NCBI GenBank assembly: GCA_014905825.1
Contig: JACGCN010000058.1
Span: 124,001 to 188,000, forward strand
Direction: 5' to 3'
Source of the DNA: Lyophyllum atratum
Taxonomy: Eukaryota > Basidiomycota > Agaricomycetes > Agaricales > Lyophyllaceae
Length of the DNA: 64,000 bases
How positions within the stretch are numbered: position 1 is the first letter of the stretch; the number at the start of each line of letters is the position of its first letter. The notes below the pieces were generated by a model, which was not told the origin of the DNA, made no database searches, and saw only the letters and a list, made by a program, of their open reading frames with translations. This document shows, piece after piece, positions 1 to 12,000 of this stretch. The translations under genes and the position numbers were made by a program.

Positions 1-1482
1 CAAGGCCCGGTTCCATTGTTCCTTGAATTGTGTCGGCCATAAGCCGCCCGATGACAGGAAGGAACTACTCGTTGACAACTTTGGGGTGGGTATCGTGCAG
101 ATGTGGTCAAAGCTCACCTTATATGCATGCCCACTATCCCCCGTGGCGAGAACCAATGATGGGTCACCAGGAACACGACCAATGATCCAATTATCGTCAG
201 GAGAATCGTTGTACCTTTGAAAGTTTGCGGTCAGCAGAAAACACCAACGATGCTTGCTCAATCATACCAGCAAAGTCGTGTGGCAGAGAAAGGCTTGTCT
301 GCTAGCCTCGGATATACCTCATGTAAATGTTTTCGCATTTGCTGGACATTAAGTTTAGGGATAAATAGCCCCTGGTCTGGGTCAGTAGTTACTGTCCGCG
401 GAGTCGAGATCCCGTCCTTCGTATGTGTATATCCACCAAGGTGCATAGCCATCTTGATTATTCCTTGATCGGTCGGCTGTTCATACCATATTTTTCAGCT
501 TCAGCTACACCGGACGTGGAAAGCCATTGAACCATACAGGGAAAATGTAAAAACCGGTGCTAAAGTCAAGGACCACGGGACATTCCTTGTACAGTTCGGC
601 CTCTGCGTCACTGAGCTGAATCATGGCAACACATTGCCTCCTTTCCTTAGCTAAACATGGCTATTTTCTGGTAGGAGCTCACCCAGTCGACAGGCCAGAT
701 GTATGGTTTGGAATAGCATTGGGGAAGGCTGAGGGCGTCCAGGATCCAGTAGCAATCACAACCACAGAGGCTTCATAGATTGTGCCATCATCACATTGGA
801 CGCCGCATGTCCTCCCATTGTCACGGACAACGTCGCAGATGTTCTTTCCTGGAAGAACCTTGCCCTTAAGGGAGATCACCTTCGAAATCATGATAGCCAG
901 GCCCTGGCCCGCGTTAGCCCATCCCGAGTCACTATTCAGATAGCCTGATTGCTGATCAAAAGCCCCAACAGGAACGTGGGGAGGGAATGCTGCATAAAGT
1001 GCTTCTGCATCTGCGAGGGGCCTTATTTTGGCGCCCAATGCGGTATCGTTCTCGTACGCCTTATCCGCATATGCTTCATTTTCCGAAAGGCCCAGGACAA
1101 CAACACCGCATCTGCAAAACGGGCTCAGTCTTAAATTCAGAGTGGTTACTTGGTACATCGACATACTCATGATAAGTATCCTCCCATTCATCACGATCCT
1201 TCCACGCGTCGATAGCTTCGCGGGCAAATTTGGTATAAAACTTATCCGGATATGAGCTACGAACAACTGTCAGATTGATACCGTTAGACTGGGAGACATA
1301 CAGAAGGCTGGGAGACACTGACTTCTGTTCATATCATTCGATGCTGCGTCAGGCGCAGGAAGAGAGGACGATCGGTCAAGAACTGTCACGTCGGTGAAGC
1401 CGCGTTGCAGGAGATGGTACGCTGTAGATACCCCGAAGCATCCAGCCCCTACGATCACTACCTTCTCGTTCAAGGCCGTCAT
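1..1482 (-). CDS. Fructosyl amino acid oxidase (amadoriase-type FAD oxidoreductase), 3' end beyond left edge
   Basis: Predicted FAD enzyme that oxidatively deglycates fructosyl amino acids, giving glucosone, free amino acid and H2O2. The N-terminus reads MTALNEKVVIVGAGCFGVST, a dinucleotide-binding fold with GxGxxG. I start at the ATG at 1480-1482; an upstream in-frame TTG is not a likely start. Five GT-AG introns restore frame: after DMNR (1323/1266, giving DMNRIVRSSY), after DTYHE (1167), after TSGLSTG, inside the RLCWYN block near 257-200, and near the left edge before FLPVIGRLMADTIQG. The Cys in RLCWYN matches the residue that covalently holds FAD in amadoriases and sarcosine oxidases (family knowledge). 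The next conserved blocks are PDDNWIIGR and GDSGHAYK. The last few residues are off the window. Pipecolate or saccharopine oxidase is a less likely alternative because the C-terminal blocks fit the fructosyl enzymes better. Confidence 0.85.
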
Positions 1483-1876
1483 ATGCAATGAGGAAGAGGC
1501 CCAGGAGAGGCTACGAACAGCGGAACTGCGGTATTATTACAAGTCGGCAGGCTCAGGTGATGCCTGGTTATGCGAGATCTATCATTCTATGCGAACATCA
1601 GTTTTCACAGCTGAAAATAGAATGGAAGGGTCGACTCGGATGTTCGTACCGAGACTCCCAGAGCTTTCCCATGTATTTTGGTCAAGTCAGACGGGATTTT
1701 CATTTGACATTGTGGTGGACCCAGTACAAACTATGTAAAGTGTGACGTGGAGAATTATTTACTGACTAGTGCTTTTAGTTTTTCCCAAGTATCTTACATT
1801 AGGTGAAGCTGGGTATGGCTATTCTGCTTGGCTAGTTTGCTTTTAGCAGGAAGTTAAAATAGAGTATAGGGTATGA
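1483..1876. other. Intergenic, PAL 3' to FAOX 5'
   Basis: Short gap between two minus-strand genes. It must hold the FAOX promoter and the PAL 3' UTR. A few short frames cross it but none has convincing start, splice or composition signals. Confidence 0.6.
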
Positions 1877-4474
1877 CTATGCGAACAGGGCAACAATAAC
1901 AGGTTGCATTTTGCCGTCTTGGATAGCCTAGAAGTAATTGTTAGGGTGCATAACAATGTCGTATATGATGCAAACACTGACCTCGTGAATAAGCGATACG
2001 TTCTGACCAACACTCTGGTCGTCGGCATACAGCCCGTCCTTGAACAAAGCATAGTTCTCGGATCCATGCATCCGGATGCCCAGAGTTTTCCGTACGAACT
2101 CGTAAACGGGGCGAGTCTTGTTAAGGTACTTGCTGGCCGGTGCAGCGCCGCGAGCATCCGACAAGTAATCGCGTCGCAGGTTATGTAGGAGCAATGTTGC
2201 ACGTGAAGCAACACTGGAACGGAATTCAGGAATGCATGCGAGCGTTGATCCGAGCGCTGCGACATCATCGAAGGAAGCTGGGCCAGTGAAGAAGTCGAGG
2301 AGGATGGTAGTCGATGAAGCGGCAACTTTTAACATGCGTTCGGCTGCGTCCATTGTGCTTGTTGACTCGAGGGTTTCTTGCATAGTCCGGCAGATAGTGG
2401 TAGCGAGTGTCTTATACTCGGCAGGACATAGCGATTGCCCAAAAGATTTGTTCAACTCCTCAGAAGCAATCTTATTCAATCCCTCAGCAAGTTCTTTCTG
2501 CAGAGCCCGAAGGTCGAGAGCTAAGTTCGGTGGTTAGTGAGCACTTCACGTTCCAAGATAACGGACGTACCTTGGCAAAGTGCATACAGGTACGATGCAG
2601 TCAACATGGACAATATCTCAAGGGAGTTGATAGTTGCACGAGCCGAAACCAACGCCATCGAACTGAAGCAAAGGTAAGACGGAGAATAGGCGTGGAAGCA
2701 ACCAATACTTACTTGACTGCCTGATTGTGCATCTCAGCTGACTGAACATGTGTTGACACCGGGCTGGCAAGATAGCCGAGCTCGGCGACGTAAGCAGCGC
2801 TTGCGATATCAACACCCTTGCAATGGTAGTCGAGGGAAGGGTCAGTGGCTGCGAGAGACGGTGGCAGCCCGCGGTTCATCGTTGGGTTGACCAGCTCAGT
2901 ACATTGTGAAAAGAGGAGTTTCCCGAGGTGGTGGAGGCCTAGACGAGTCTTCTCCATGGCATTCGTGACTGCCATGGCTTGGAAGTTACCACCATTATGA
3001 ACTTTCCCGGTCTCACCGTCTATCAGGGGGTTATCGGTTGCTTTACAAGAGGCAGGCTGTGAGATGACACCAGAATATCATGTTCATTATAAAACTTACT
3101 GGAGTTGCACTCAATTGTGATGGTCTTGAGTGATTCAAGAAGATCTTCGATTTGGGGGCCAATGAACTGCGGAGAAGTCCTTAGTGGATACCGATCTTGT
3201 TTGAGGATGCCTCCATCTTCTTCGATGGTGAGTTCCTCTTCATATGTGGTTGCGAAAGTGCTGCCTTCTAGTAGGTCCCAAATGACTTTTGCGGATTCGA
3301 TCTATCAAGCAATAAGTATTAATGCGAAGACATCCAACAAGTATGAAGCGTCTTACCTGGCCAGGATGGGGTCTCGCAACGTCATGAATGAAGGGATCGA
3401 ACGACCCACGGGTCCCTGCAAGAGCCTCCGTGCCCATTGCTGTACACACTTGTGCGAGAAGGGCGAGGTGAACCGCGTCGTTCAGCGCCAATGCCGCAAC
3501 AGACGCGGAGAAAGCAGTGCCATTCAGAATCCCAAGATGCTCCTTTGAAGCAAGAGAGATCGGCGAAATGTTGTGCGACTCAAGCGCATCTCGTGATGAA
3601 CGAATTTCCCGGGCACCGAAGGCTCTGGGGCCATCGAAAACGCGGATCGACGAGTTTCCGGTTATCGCACCCGCAATATATGACAGGGGTGAAAGATCTA
3701 GACAAGGAATATTAGACGAAAACATGGACCAAATCTATGTCACGGACCTCCAGAGGCTGAGATGCTTCCTCTGAGTGGGACAACAGGTGTGATGTCCGCG
3801 TCAAGGAGCTCATTCATTTTCTGAATGAGCTCGAGTCTCACTCCCGAGTGGCCGCGAATGAGTGAATTCATCCTGATGAGAATGGCACCGCGAACCCAGG
3901 CTTCAGGCATACTCGTCGACGCAAGGGGGTCGAGAAGAGGAAGTGCATCAGAAGGCTTTGAAGACGACGGTAGAACACCGCTCTGCAAAAGCTGCAAGAG
4001 GGCATTTCCAAGTAGTAGAGGTTGGTCAGTGCGAGTGTCTGCGCTGCCCCCGAAACCAGTCGAGACGCCATATACGCTAATGCCCGCTTCGACTTTGGTA
4101 GTGACAACGTCGCGGCTCTTGTTCATCCGTGCACTGACGCTTCGAGATTTGTCAAGAGTAACTGTTGCATGGTACCTGGATGCCGCCGTCACAGCTGCGA
4201 TGGAAAGATTTTGCCCATCAACAGTTACAGGTCGACCATTCCTAGGTTTGGCTTGAGAATTGACGTCTGCAGATATCAGGAAAGAGACGTACTTGTAACT
4301 CTCAAGTTCCTTGTAGGATTCGATAAACTGGGTGAATAGCGGTGTTGACTGGTCGACGATGGGTGACTTGGATGCAGGGATATTATCAACAGCGGTGACT
4401 TTGACTGAGCCGCTGACTTCTGGTATAGGTACGGAAACAGAACGTCTCTGAACTCGGAGAGTGGTGATGGTCAT
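1877..4474 (-). CDS. PAL: Phenylalanine ammonia-lyase
   Basis: Converts L-phenylalanine to trans-cinnamate and ammonia; cytosolic in fungi. The ATG at 4472-4474 opens [16 protein letters not shown]. Recognisable blocks follow in order: the active-site tyrosine loop [33 protein letters not shown], the HSGVRLELI helix, then SASG. An intron splits the cofactor motif exactly, and joining across it gives [15 protein letters not shown]. The Ala-Ser-Gly there cyclises to the MIO electrophile (family knowledge). Downstream are ARPHPGQ and [16 protein letters not shown]. The final intron donor follows SLIHE; splicing gives [16 protein letters not shown] and a TAG at 1877-1879. At roughly 740 residues it has normal fungal PAL length. 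Plant-type HAL or pure TAL is less likely from the N-terminal extension, but substrate choice cannot be proved here. Confidence 0.93.
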
Positions 4475-5736
4475 GGAGGAGACGTGGCGGGCAGTAATAA
4501 TAAAGAAACATCTGTTCTTGAAGGGTTTTTATAGCAGTTGTATCGTCGTGCGCGCTCGAAATTGGATACCAGAAGCTGTTCATCAAGTGGCAATAGGTGC
4601 CGATTGTCAGTGACGTGCGATCAGTTTCAGGCGAACGCATAACACCGCCAAATATCAGTCCATACGTCGTTCGCCCAACGTTCGCCATGTCCTCATCATG
4701 ATCTTCACCATTTCTTGGTTGCTCAGAAGCCCTATCTATCACACTCGTCGTACCTAAGTGTCAGTAAGTGAGTTATATCAAATTTCCCGGCACGAAAGCT
4801 CAAGTAGTTTCTTGTAGGTAAAATCTAATCAACCCATTCTTGTGATTCTTGCATCTCCGTCAAGAGCGCCATTTTACACATCCACATGCTGTGTCATCTC
4901 CTCTTCTTCTGGCATCTTGTCTCGAATCATAAAATGCCCCAGCTGTTCCTGGGACCTGTGCACTGCCTCTTGTAAATTACCTCTTTCCATGACTCACTGT
5001 AGTGACTGTATACGCAGTTACGAGGTCATATGCACGAAGGCGTCGCCATGCATGAAGTTGACGTCGAGTCATTTATCCCCAGCGGCTACGCAGTTGACTC
5101 CAGATATCTCTTCACAGCAATAGCCTAAGGTTTGGTTCCGTCATGCGTTCCGCTCATTCTTATCTTCATAGCAGACTAGGTTGTTTCACTTGGGACGGCA
5201 CATCTCATGCACCGACGATGCTAAGAATTCGATGTATAACGGTCCGGGCTCTTCCATTCGAGGTGGGGTGTGGTCACCGAAACTAGTTAGCATCTGCTTG
5301 AGGAACTTCCGTCCATGCTATTCATGGCGACGTCCTGAAACACATCATCTATTGGAGTGCTTCGAAGTCGCATAATTGGCTGGTACCCCCTGACTCAGTC
5401 CTTCCACGGAATAGTAGGAACACTTCTTTCCGTCCGAGGTCGGCCTCGTGGAACACCCTGGTGAGCAGAGACCGTTTTCGCCGGGTACCTGTTCATGCGC
5501 AATACGATGTTCGCGCGATACTCTTCGGCTGTTATTTGCCTTCGCGAAATTCGATTGCAAGTACTCAGAGGATTCTGACTCCTGTTACCAGTACTATGTA
5601 GTGTTACATAGTGTTGCCAATTTTTTTGCTCAGTTGCCGACATCCCGGCCCCCGGGCCGGGAAAACTGATAGTGTGACAATGAGTGACATCTAAGTCACC
5701 CCATTCCTTGAAACTGTACACCGACCGCCAAAGGCC
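4475..5736. other. Intergenic, divergent PAL / FCF1 promoters
   Basis: About 1.26 kb between PAL (leftward) and FCF1 (rightward). The only ORFs are short, overlapping and without splice-supported extensions, so I call no gene. A GC-rich inverted repeat sits near the FCF1 end (listed separately). Confidence 0.6.
5643..5662. repeat. Perfect 9-bp GC inverted repeat upstream of FCF1
   Basis: TCCCGGCCC, a CC spacer, then GGGCCGGGA: nine base pairs with a 2-nt loop, 75 bp before the FCF1 start codon. It could be a palindromic factor site or a 5' UTR hairpin. No specific regulator is implied. Confidence 0.6.
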
Positions 5737-6595
5737 ATGGTAAGCTCAGAACTCGTTTATCTGGGGGAAAAGAATTAAAATTCGATAGGGAAAAGCAAAA
5801 AAGACTCGCAAGTTTGCGACTGTCAAGCGCATGCTGAATCCCAATGACATTCGTTTGTAAGTTTTGCCCGGTTGGATAGTGAGAACCTACACAAGCTGAC
5901 AATTCAAAATAGAAAAGAGAATCAACTTAAGCAGAAAAAGAAAGAGGAGGAGGAAAAGGAGAAGCTCGTGCGCCGAATGTATGTCTATGCATATTTTTTC
6001 GACGGTATACCATGTGCTTATCATTAACTCTAGCCCTCAAGTAGCGTCATCCTTATTCTTCGCCCACAACACGGCCCTCGTACCCCCATATCGCGTTCTT
6101 ATTGATACGAATTTCATCAACTTCAGCTTGCAAAATAAATTGGAGCTTATCAGCGGTATGATGGACTGTCTGTATGCGAAGTGTAAGCATCCTTCACCCG
6201 CTCTGCTTTGATCAACTATTCAAGTGATCACATCTATCCCAGGTATCCCCTGTGTTACAGACTGCGTGATGGCGGAGCTGGAGAAATTGGGGCATCGATA
6301 TCGTGTTGCGCTTCGGTTCGTCGTGCTTTATTCAGTCCATCTGACCTCACTCAACCTGTACCACCATAGGGTAGCGCGTGATCCTCGATTTGAGCGGCTA
6401 CACTGCTCTCATACAGGAACTTATGCCGATGACTGCCTTGTGCAGCGTGTGACCGCTCACAAGTGCTACATCGTAGCCACATGTGATAGGGAACTTAGGC
6501 GCCGCATCCGTCAAGTCCCTGGCGTGCCGCTCATGTACATTGTCAAGAGGCGATACGCCATCGAGCGGTTGCCTGATCAGGGTGCACCATCATGA
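5737..6595 (+). CDS. FCF1: FCF1-like PIN-domain rRNA-processing protein
   Basis: Nucleolar small-subunit processome factor needed for early pre-18S rRNA cleavages (family knowledge). The first coding exon is the start codon alone: ATG at 5737-5739 is followed at once by GTAAGC, and a 49-nt intron ends in ATAG at 5788. Exon 2 then reads [20 protein letters not shown]. Further introns restore the family sequence: RLKENQLKQ, then a Lys/Glu stretch [10 protein letters not shown], then [19 protein letters not shown]. The PIN core is visible as [13 protein letters not shown] (acidic Asp), [30 protein letters not shown] and [22 protein letters not shown]. The C-terminus [18 protein letters not shown] is typical. 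All four introns are GT-AG. UTP23 is the nearest relative but fits the N-terminus less well. Confidence 0.93.
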
Positions 6596-7094
6596 TGCCG
6601 TTCGGACATACCTAACGGAACTTTCGTTCCGGGGGTGGTCAACAAACCTGCCAGGGCGTATACCTCACTTTGGCTCACCACGGGTTTCCTGCGGCAGGCT
6701 GACGCCTGGCATAGATCGATGCTATCAGTCGCCGAGCGATCTCTCAAGTCCATTCTTTGGTGTGCAACCGTCAAAAGGACATTGATGCCTTCCACGGGAC
6801 CTTTCTCGCCTCCTACCTACAGGCTGTATCGATGCATAACATGTCTCGTTTTGATCCAAACAAAATTTGACTGCCTTTGACTGCCCCTTTCACCGCGACG
6901 ACCAAGTCGATTTTAGCAGCTTCGTAAGTTGGCGAAGGTTTCATCCCGCAAATACCCTCAAAGATGACCAAATAACACGTCAATAAGTTCGGCTGGCACT
7001 TTTGAAGTCGTCACTTGATCGTCACAGCGTGGCGCCCACTAACAACGAACAGTTCTTCCTGCACAGTTGTGCACTGCCTATTAGTGTTTGAGTT
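6596..7094. other. Intergenic
   Basis: About 500 bp between two plus-strand genes. It contains the FCF1 3' region and the next promoter; no gene or repeat seen. Confidence 0.6.
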
Positions 7095-8877
7095 ATGTCG
7101 AGGAACGAAGATGCTGTCCCGGCTGAATATCCGTACGCTTGGACTCCAGAATCGGGTCTCCCTCTTTCAGAGTTCCTGACGAAAGTGAGTTGCCAATGCT
7201 GAAGCTCATGACCACATAGTATCTATCGCGTTAACTCTACATAGTACAAACCATCTATGGTGCAGAATGATGGGAAGAAGCCTGTATGGTTAATTTTATT
7301 CGTGTTACCGTGACGCTGACCTTGACAACTTGTGGGTAGTGGATATGGGTTCGAGGCTCTGAGCCAAAACAGAAGGACACGGATATACCAGGAGCGGTGG
7401 AGGAGGCTTCGAAGCTATGTACATGTCTGTCCATAATTTCTTTGACGTATCCTGAGCGAGGTCGCACTTAGTAAAAGAAGTTACTGACAGAGTGGAAGAA
7501 ATCAAGGTGCGCCACACGTATACGCGAATGAGACTGTGACACTCTTTCTTATGATATGACATAGAATGATCCATCCATACCTACGCGAGCCAGCAAGAAA
7601 ACAGGTGCCAAAAGCAAGAAGGAAGTGCGCGAAGAAGTTGGTTATCATTCTACTTTTATATTGCTTCGCGGCCACTTACAGGTTGTGTTGTCCTAGGTTC
7701 AGGCAGAAGCCACCAAGGAACTCGAGGAGATAGCCATCAAGCATGGTTGCGTCTCAGGAAAATGGTTTGATCACTTACTCTGAAATAATATGCCGCGACT
7801 GACAATATTCTAACAATAGGTTGATCTTTGCTTCCGCGGATAAAGTCGATGTGATTTGGTCGAGCCTCGCCAGTTTGTTGTCAACTCTATCAGTACAGTA
7901 TATGTGTCTGACGGACTATTCGTGACAGCATCCCTTGTATCGGGACCGCTTGCACAGACTTCTGCATATCTCGCTAAGGTAGCAACCTCTCCTGCGCAAG
8001 ACACACCAAGTTACCAACATCTTATTTGTATATACATACCGGACGTATACAACAAGGATGAGGTCACAAAGGTATGTGCTCAACTGCCTCATTTGACCTC
8101 TCATCCGACATTTGGCAGGTGATGAACATCCTGCTGAGACACCACGGGGTTAGTCTGAGTGGTGTGAAGTCTAATCTGTACACCGCTGTAGGTATGTTGA
8201 TCAGGCATCATTCTTGTTGTATTCTGCTGAAGAATACTAGGAATTGATAGTAAACATGCCAGTGGCATTCAGTCGACGGTTATCCCTTTTCATTTTGTTC
8301 ACCAGCGATTTGTTGAACGGTTCTTTCTTCAGATATGGAAAAACTCGGCTCTCCTCAGCGAGAAAGAAAGCAAGGTCAAGCTACGACGACATGTCTTCCA
8401 TCTACTATTATTGACGGGAATCATTATCATCAGGAACTTAAGGATGCATTCTTTGCGGACCTGGCGTCTGGTAAGGCTACTCAGCCAGAAAAACCCAAGA
8501 GTACCACACAAGTCGACGTTGGTGTAGCAGCGGCGGGCAAGCCGAAGCCGAAACTCAAGAAGAAGGCTGCTGACGACCCGTTCGCTTCGGACGAGGACAA
8601 GCCAGTAGAAGAGGAGAGGCGAAAAAAGGAGTTACAAGTTAAGACCGCAAAAGGGAAGCCTCAACCTAAGAAGAAGGTTGTTGACGATGCTTTTGCTTCC
8701 GATGACGATGACGCCGAAGGTGAGGCGAAGCGGAAGGAAGAGATAAAGGCGAAGAAAGCCAAGGTCGCTTCTAGTTCAAGGAAAAGAAATCTTAGTAGCG
8801 ATAAAGAGAGCGAGGGTGAGGATGAGGACAGACCGAAGAAGAAGAGGTCGGGAGTTCTGAGAAGTACTAAGCCCTAA
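7095..8877 (+). CDS. DUF1917 (BLES03/C11orf68-like) protein with charged C-terminal tail
   Basis: Uncharacterised family with an eIF4E-like fold in its animal member (family knowledge); function unknown. ATG at 7095 begins MSRNEDAVPAEYPYAWTPES. Many small exons follow: YKPSMVQNDGKKP, WIWVRGSEPKQKD, NDPSIPTRASKKTGAKSKK, then the conserved core KHGCVSGKWLIFASADKVD, VSGPLAQTSAYLAKVA, HLICIYIPDVYNKDEV, MNILLRHHGVSLSGVKSNLY and GIDSKHASGIQSTIWKNS. The last intron has its donor after SEKESK and its acceptor before ELKDAFFADLASG, fusing the core in frame to a ~170-residue Lys/Asp/Glu tail. The tail holds two imperfect repeats (KKKAADDPFASDEDK and KKKVVDDAFASDDDD) and ends at TAA 8875-8877. Nucleic-acid or histone binding by the tail is only inference. 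Single-gene status depends on that last intron. Confidence 0.8.
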
Positions 8878-9051
8878 TCGGAAACCTGTCGCTACACCTG
8901 TCCACTGTATATGACCCTTGCTATCATCCGTTGCGTACTACATCTCAAGGAAACCTAAGGATATGCTTCAACATACAACCAGTAGTCTGATTTGTACAAG
9001 AATATATTATAAACTTCAAGAAAGTTATGTATTGTATGCTGGGAGTGACCC

Positions 9052-12000
9052 CTATGTCATGCGCAAATCGCTTGAGCCTGTCTTCTGCTTCTTTTGTCTC
9101 TGCGTATCCGCGTAACTCTCCCGGGATACGTCAGATGTACGACTACGTTTGACGCCCTGCTTTGACCCTTTGCCACGGAGGGATCGATCTGGCTGCATAT
9201 CTGGCGGTCCCATGTCACCTATTGTAGATTTGGCCTCCACTGGTGATGGTCTTGACCGCTTGGCCTTAGGACTATCCTCCTCTTCCGTCAGCTCGCTCTC
9301 ACTGTACATAGACCGAATGGCTGACGCAGATGTAGAGGTTGATCCTGCGGTAGACACTGGAGCTATAGATGTTGAGGGTGATATCACTGATGTAGCTGAA
9401 TTGCGGCGGGGAGACAATGCGGCCTTATCATCCATTTTGCTGCGTCGGCGTAGAGGAACTAGATCAGGGCCAGGCTGTGGCAAGTAATACACCTCCTGCT
9501 CGCGCAGCATGTCCACACCAACAAGCAGGCGTAGTACGCCAATGAGATATGGATCAAACTCATATGCGTCGAGATCGTGTTTCATGCATCGACCATCCTC
9601 AGGCAGGGCATCCCCATGGTCTACGATTTCTTCTTCTTTGATCAATTCACTATCCCCAAGTGAGCAGCCGGGCACGAGGAAGAAGATGCGTGGTCCGTCT
9701 TCTTCTCGAGGGATGCTGATCTTGTGGTATCGACAATTGGAACGGGTTACTGGAGAGCTGGAGTATACAGGTGTGCGATGGGAGGTAGATGGTTGAGAGG
9801 CGGATACTTGAGAAGCAGACGCTCGAGAGGTGGATGCTTGAGAAGAAGTGCTTGGCTTGTTTGTAATCGCGTTTTTGGACGGGGCATCGGTTGGGTGGGA
9901 AGGTACCTTCTGGGCTGGGGGTGGACGCGCTAGCTGTGCTGGTTGTGCGCGATGGTGCCTGTGAAATAAAGGGTTTGGAGGTGGTGGAGGAGGAGGGGGA
10001 GGTACTTGATGGCGGAAGGAGTTGCCTTTGTTCAAGGTCGGCGACGGCTGCACAGGTATCGACGAATTGTCACTGGTAGCATTAGAAACAACAGAAGATG
10101 CGCGGGAGGTATTTTGGCTGCTGGGATAGAGCATCCGCAATGCCGAACTAGCATCCGAGCTCGACCTGCTTGAGACAGACCGCGTGTCGAAAGAACCTTT
10201 GCGTCCTGATGATTCACGAACTTCCTTTCCCTTCCCTTTATCCTTGCCTGGTATTGTCTTGTTACTTGTCTTCTTGGCATCTGAACCCCTCGGCTTTGCA
10301 GCAGGACGTGAAGAAGGTTTTCTCTTCTCTGGTTGCTTCGAAGACATGGACCGAGTCAATGGGGAAGTCGTCGCGATTGAAGAACTTCGCTTCCGCTTTG
10401 GAACGCGGCTAAGCTTCAACTTTGGTGGACTACGGGATGGGTCGTCGAGATTAGCAAACGCATCAGAGCCGTCTTCCACATCTTTTCGCCTATATTGAAC
10501 GACGGTCGGCTTCTTGATGATAAGGATGGATGGAAGCTCGTCATCTGAGTTAGCGGGGTTCGCTGAAGTCACAGACTTCGTTGAGGCGTCGCTGGCACGC
10601 GCGACAACTGGGGCAAGACGAGAGCTGCGAATGAATCAGATCGACGTCAAATTTGTGTCAAGTGAAAATCTCACCCGTTCTGTGGTGCTAGTTGTTGTTC
10701 AGCCTTGCTATTCTCTTCTGGATTGTGAGCCTCAGATACAGGCATCGAGTCACTGCTGGACTCCAAGATCTTTGGATGGACGTCATCCGCTTGGCGTGGG
10801 GCGGGAGGTGGGGTGCGTTCGCGTACTTTGCTAGTATTTTCAACGAAGTCCGGGTCAACATCACCGTCCGCATCTGCCTCGTGCAGGTCGTCTAATACCG
10901 AGTCACCCTTCTCCAGAATGGTTTCAGCAGAGATTTGCTCTCGATTGCTGGGTTGCACAGAGGGATATCGGAGTTCCATGCTCTCCATGGCATCAATATC
11001 TTCATCCAATTTCGACACGTCTAAAGCATCACCCGTGTTGTCTTCCAATTCTCTGTCAACTGCGGAGGAAGAGGAAATTGAGTTGTCTTGTGAGTTGTCC
11101 ACATCAAGTACTAGATAGGGTTGGAGGTTTTCGGGGGTCGACAAACTTGCTGGATAAGGATCGGAGAACAGAATGGGATCATTTGCTTTGCGCATTACAA
11201 TTCTGAAAGAAGGTAGTCCGGATGGTGTGCGGAGAGGTACTGAAGGCGTCTGTGGGAATGTCGATGACACAGGTTCAGCTTGCTGAGTGTGGGGCGTCAG
11301 CGGTGGAGCACTCTCTGTTGGGTCGGATAGAGATACGATCGTCGTCGTATCTTCAACGGTCTCCACATGTTGTGGTGTGGTTTGGGCTTCTTGAATAGGT
11401 GCCAAAGGAGTCCTCAATGGTTCAGGTTGCTGAGTTTGGGGCGTCAGAGGTGGAGCACTCTCTGTTGGGTCGGATAGAGATACGATAGCCGTCGTATCTT
11501 CAACGGTCTCCACAATCTGTGGCGTGGTTTGGGCTTCTTGAATAGGTGTCAAAGGACTCATGAATGCTTCAGGTTGCTGAGTTTGGGGCGTCAGAAGTGG
11601 AACACTCTCCGTTGCGTCGGATAGAGATACGATCGCCGCCGTATCTTCAACGGTCTCCACATTCTGCGGTGTGGTTTGGGCTTCTTGTATAGGTGCCAAA
11701 GGGGTCGTGAATGGTTCAGGTTGCTGAGTCTGGGGCGTCAGAGGTGGAGCACTCTCTGTTAGGTCGGATAGAGATACGATTGCCGTCGTATCTTCAACGG
11801 TTTCCACATTCTGTGGTGTGGTCTGGGCTTCTTGAATAGGTGCCAAAGGATCCGTGAATGGGTCTGGCATGTCAGCCGCGATCCTGCCATCTATACCAGC
11901 GTAATCCAGATTAGTGCTTTCACTTTCGAGCTCCCCCTCGTCTTCGATTTGTATCGTGGCAGGTCCAGGGGACGCAGGAATCGGATCCGGGAGTGGCTCA

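Noticed and set aside
1877..4474. A biosynthetic cluster around PAL
   Set aside because: Neighbours (amino-sugar oxidase, FCF1) are not cinnamate-pathway enzymes, so no cluster is supported.
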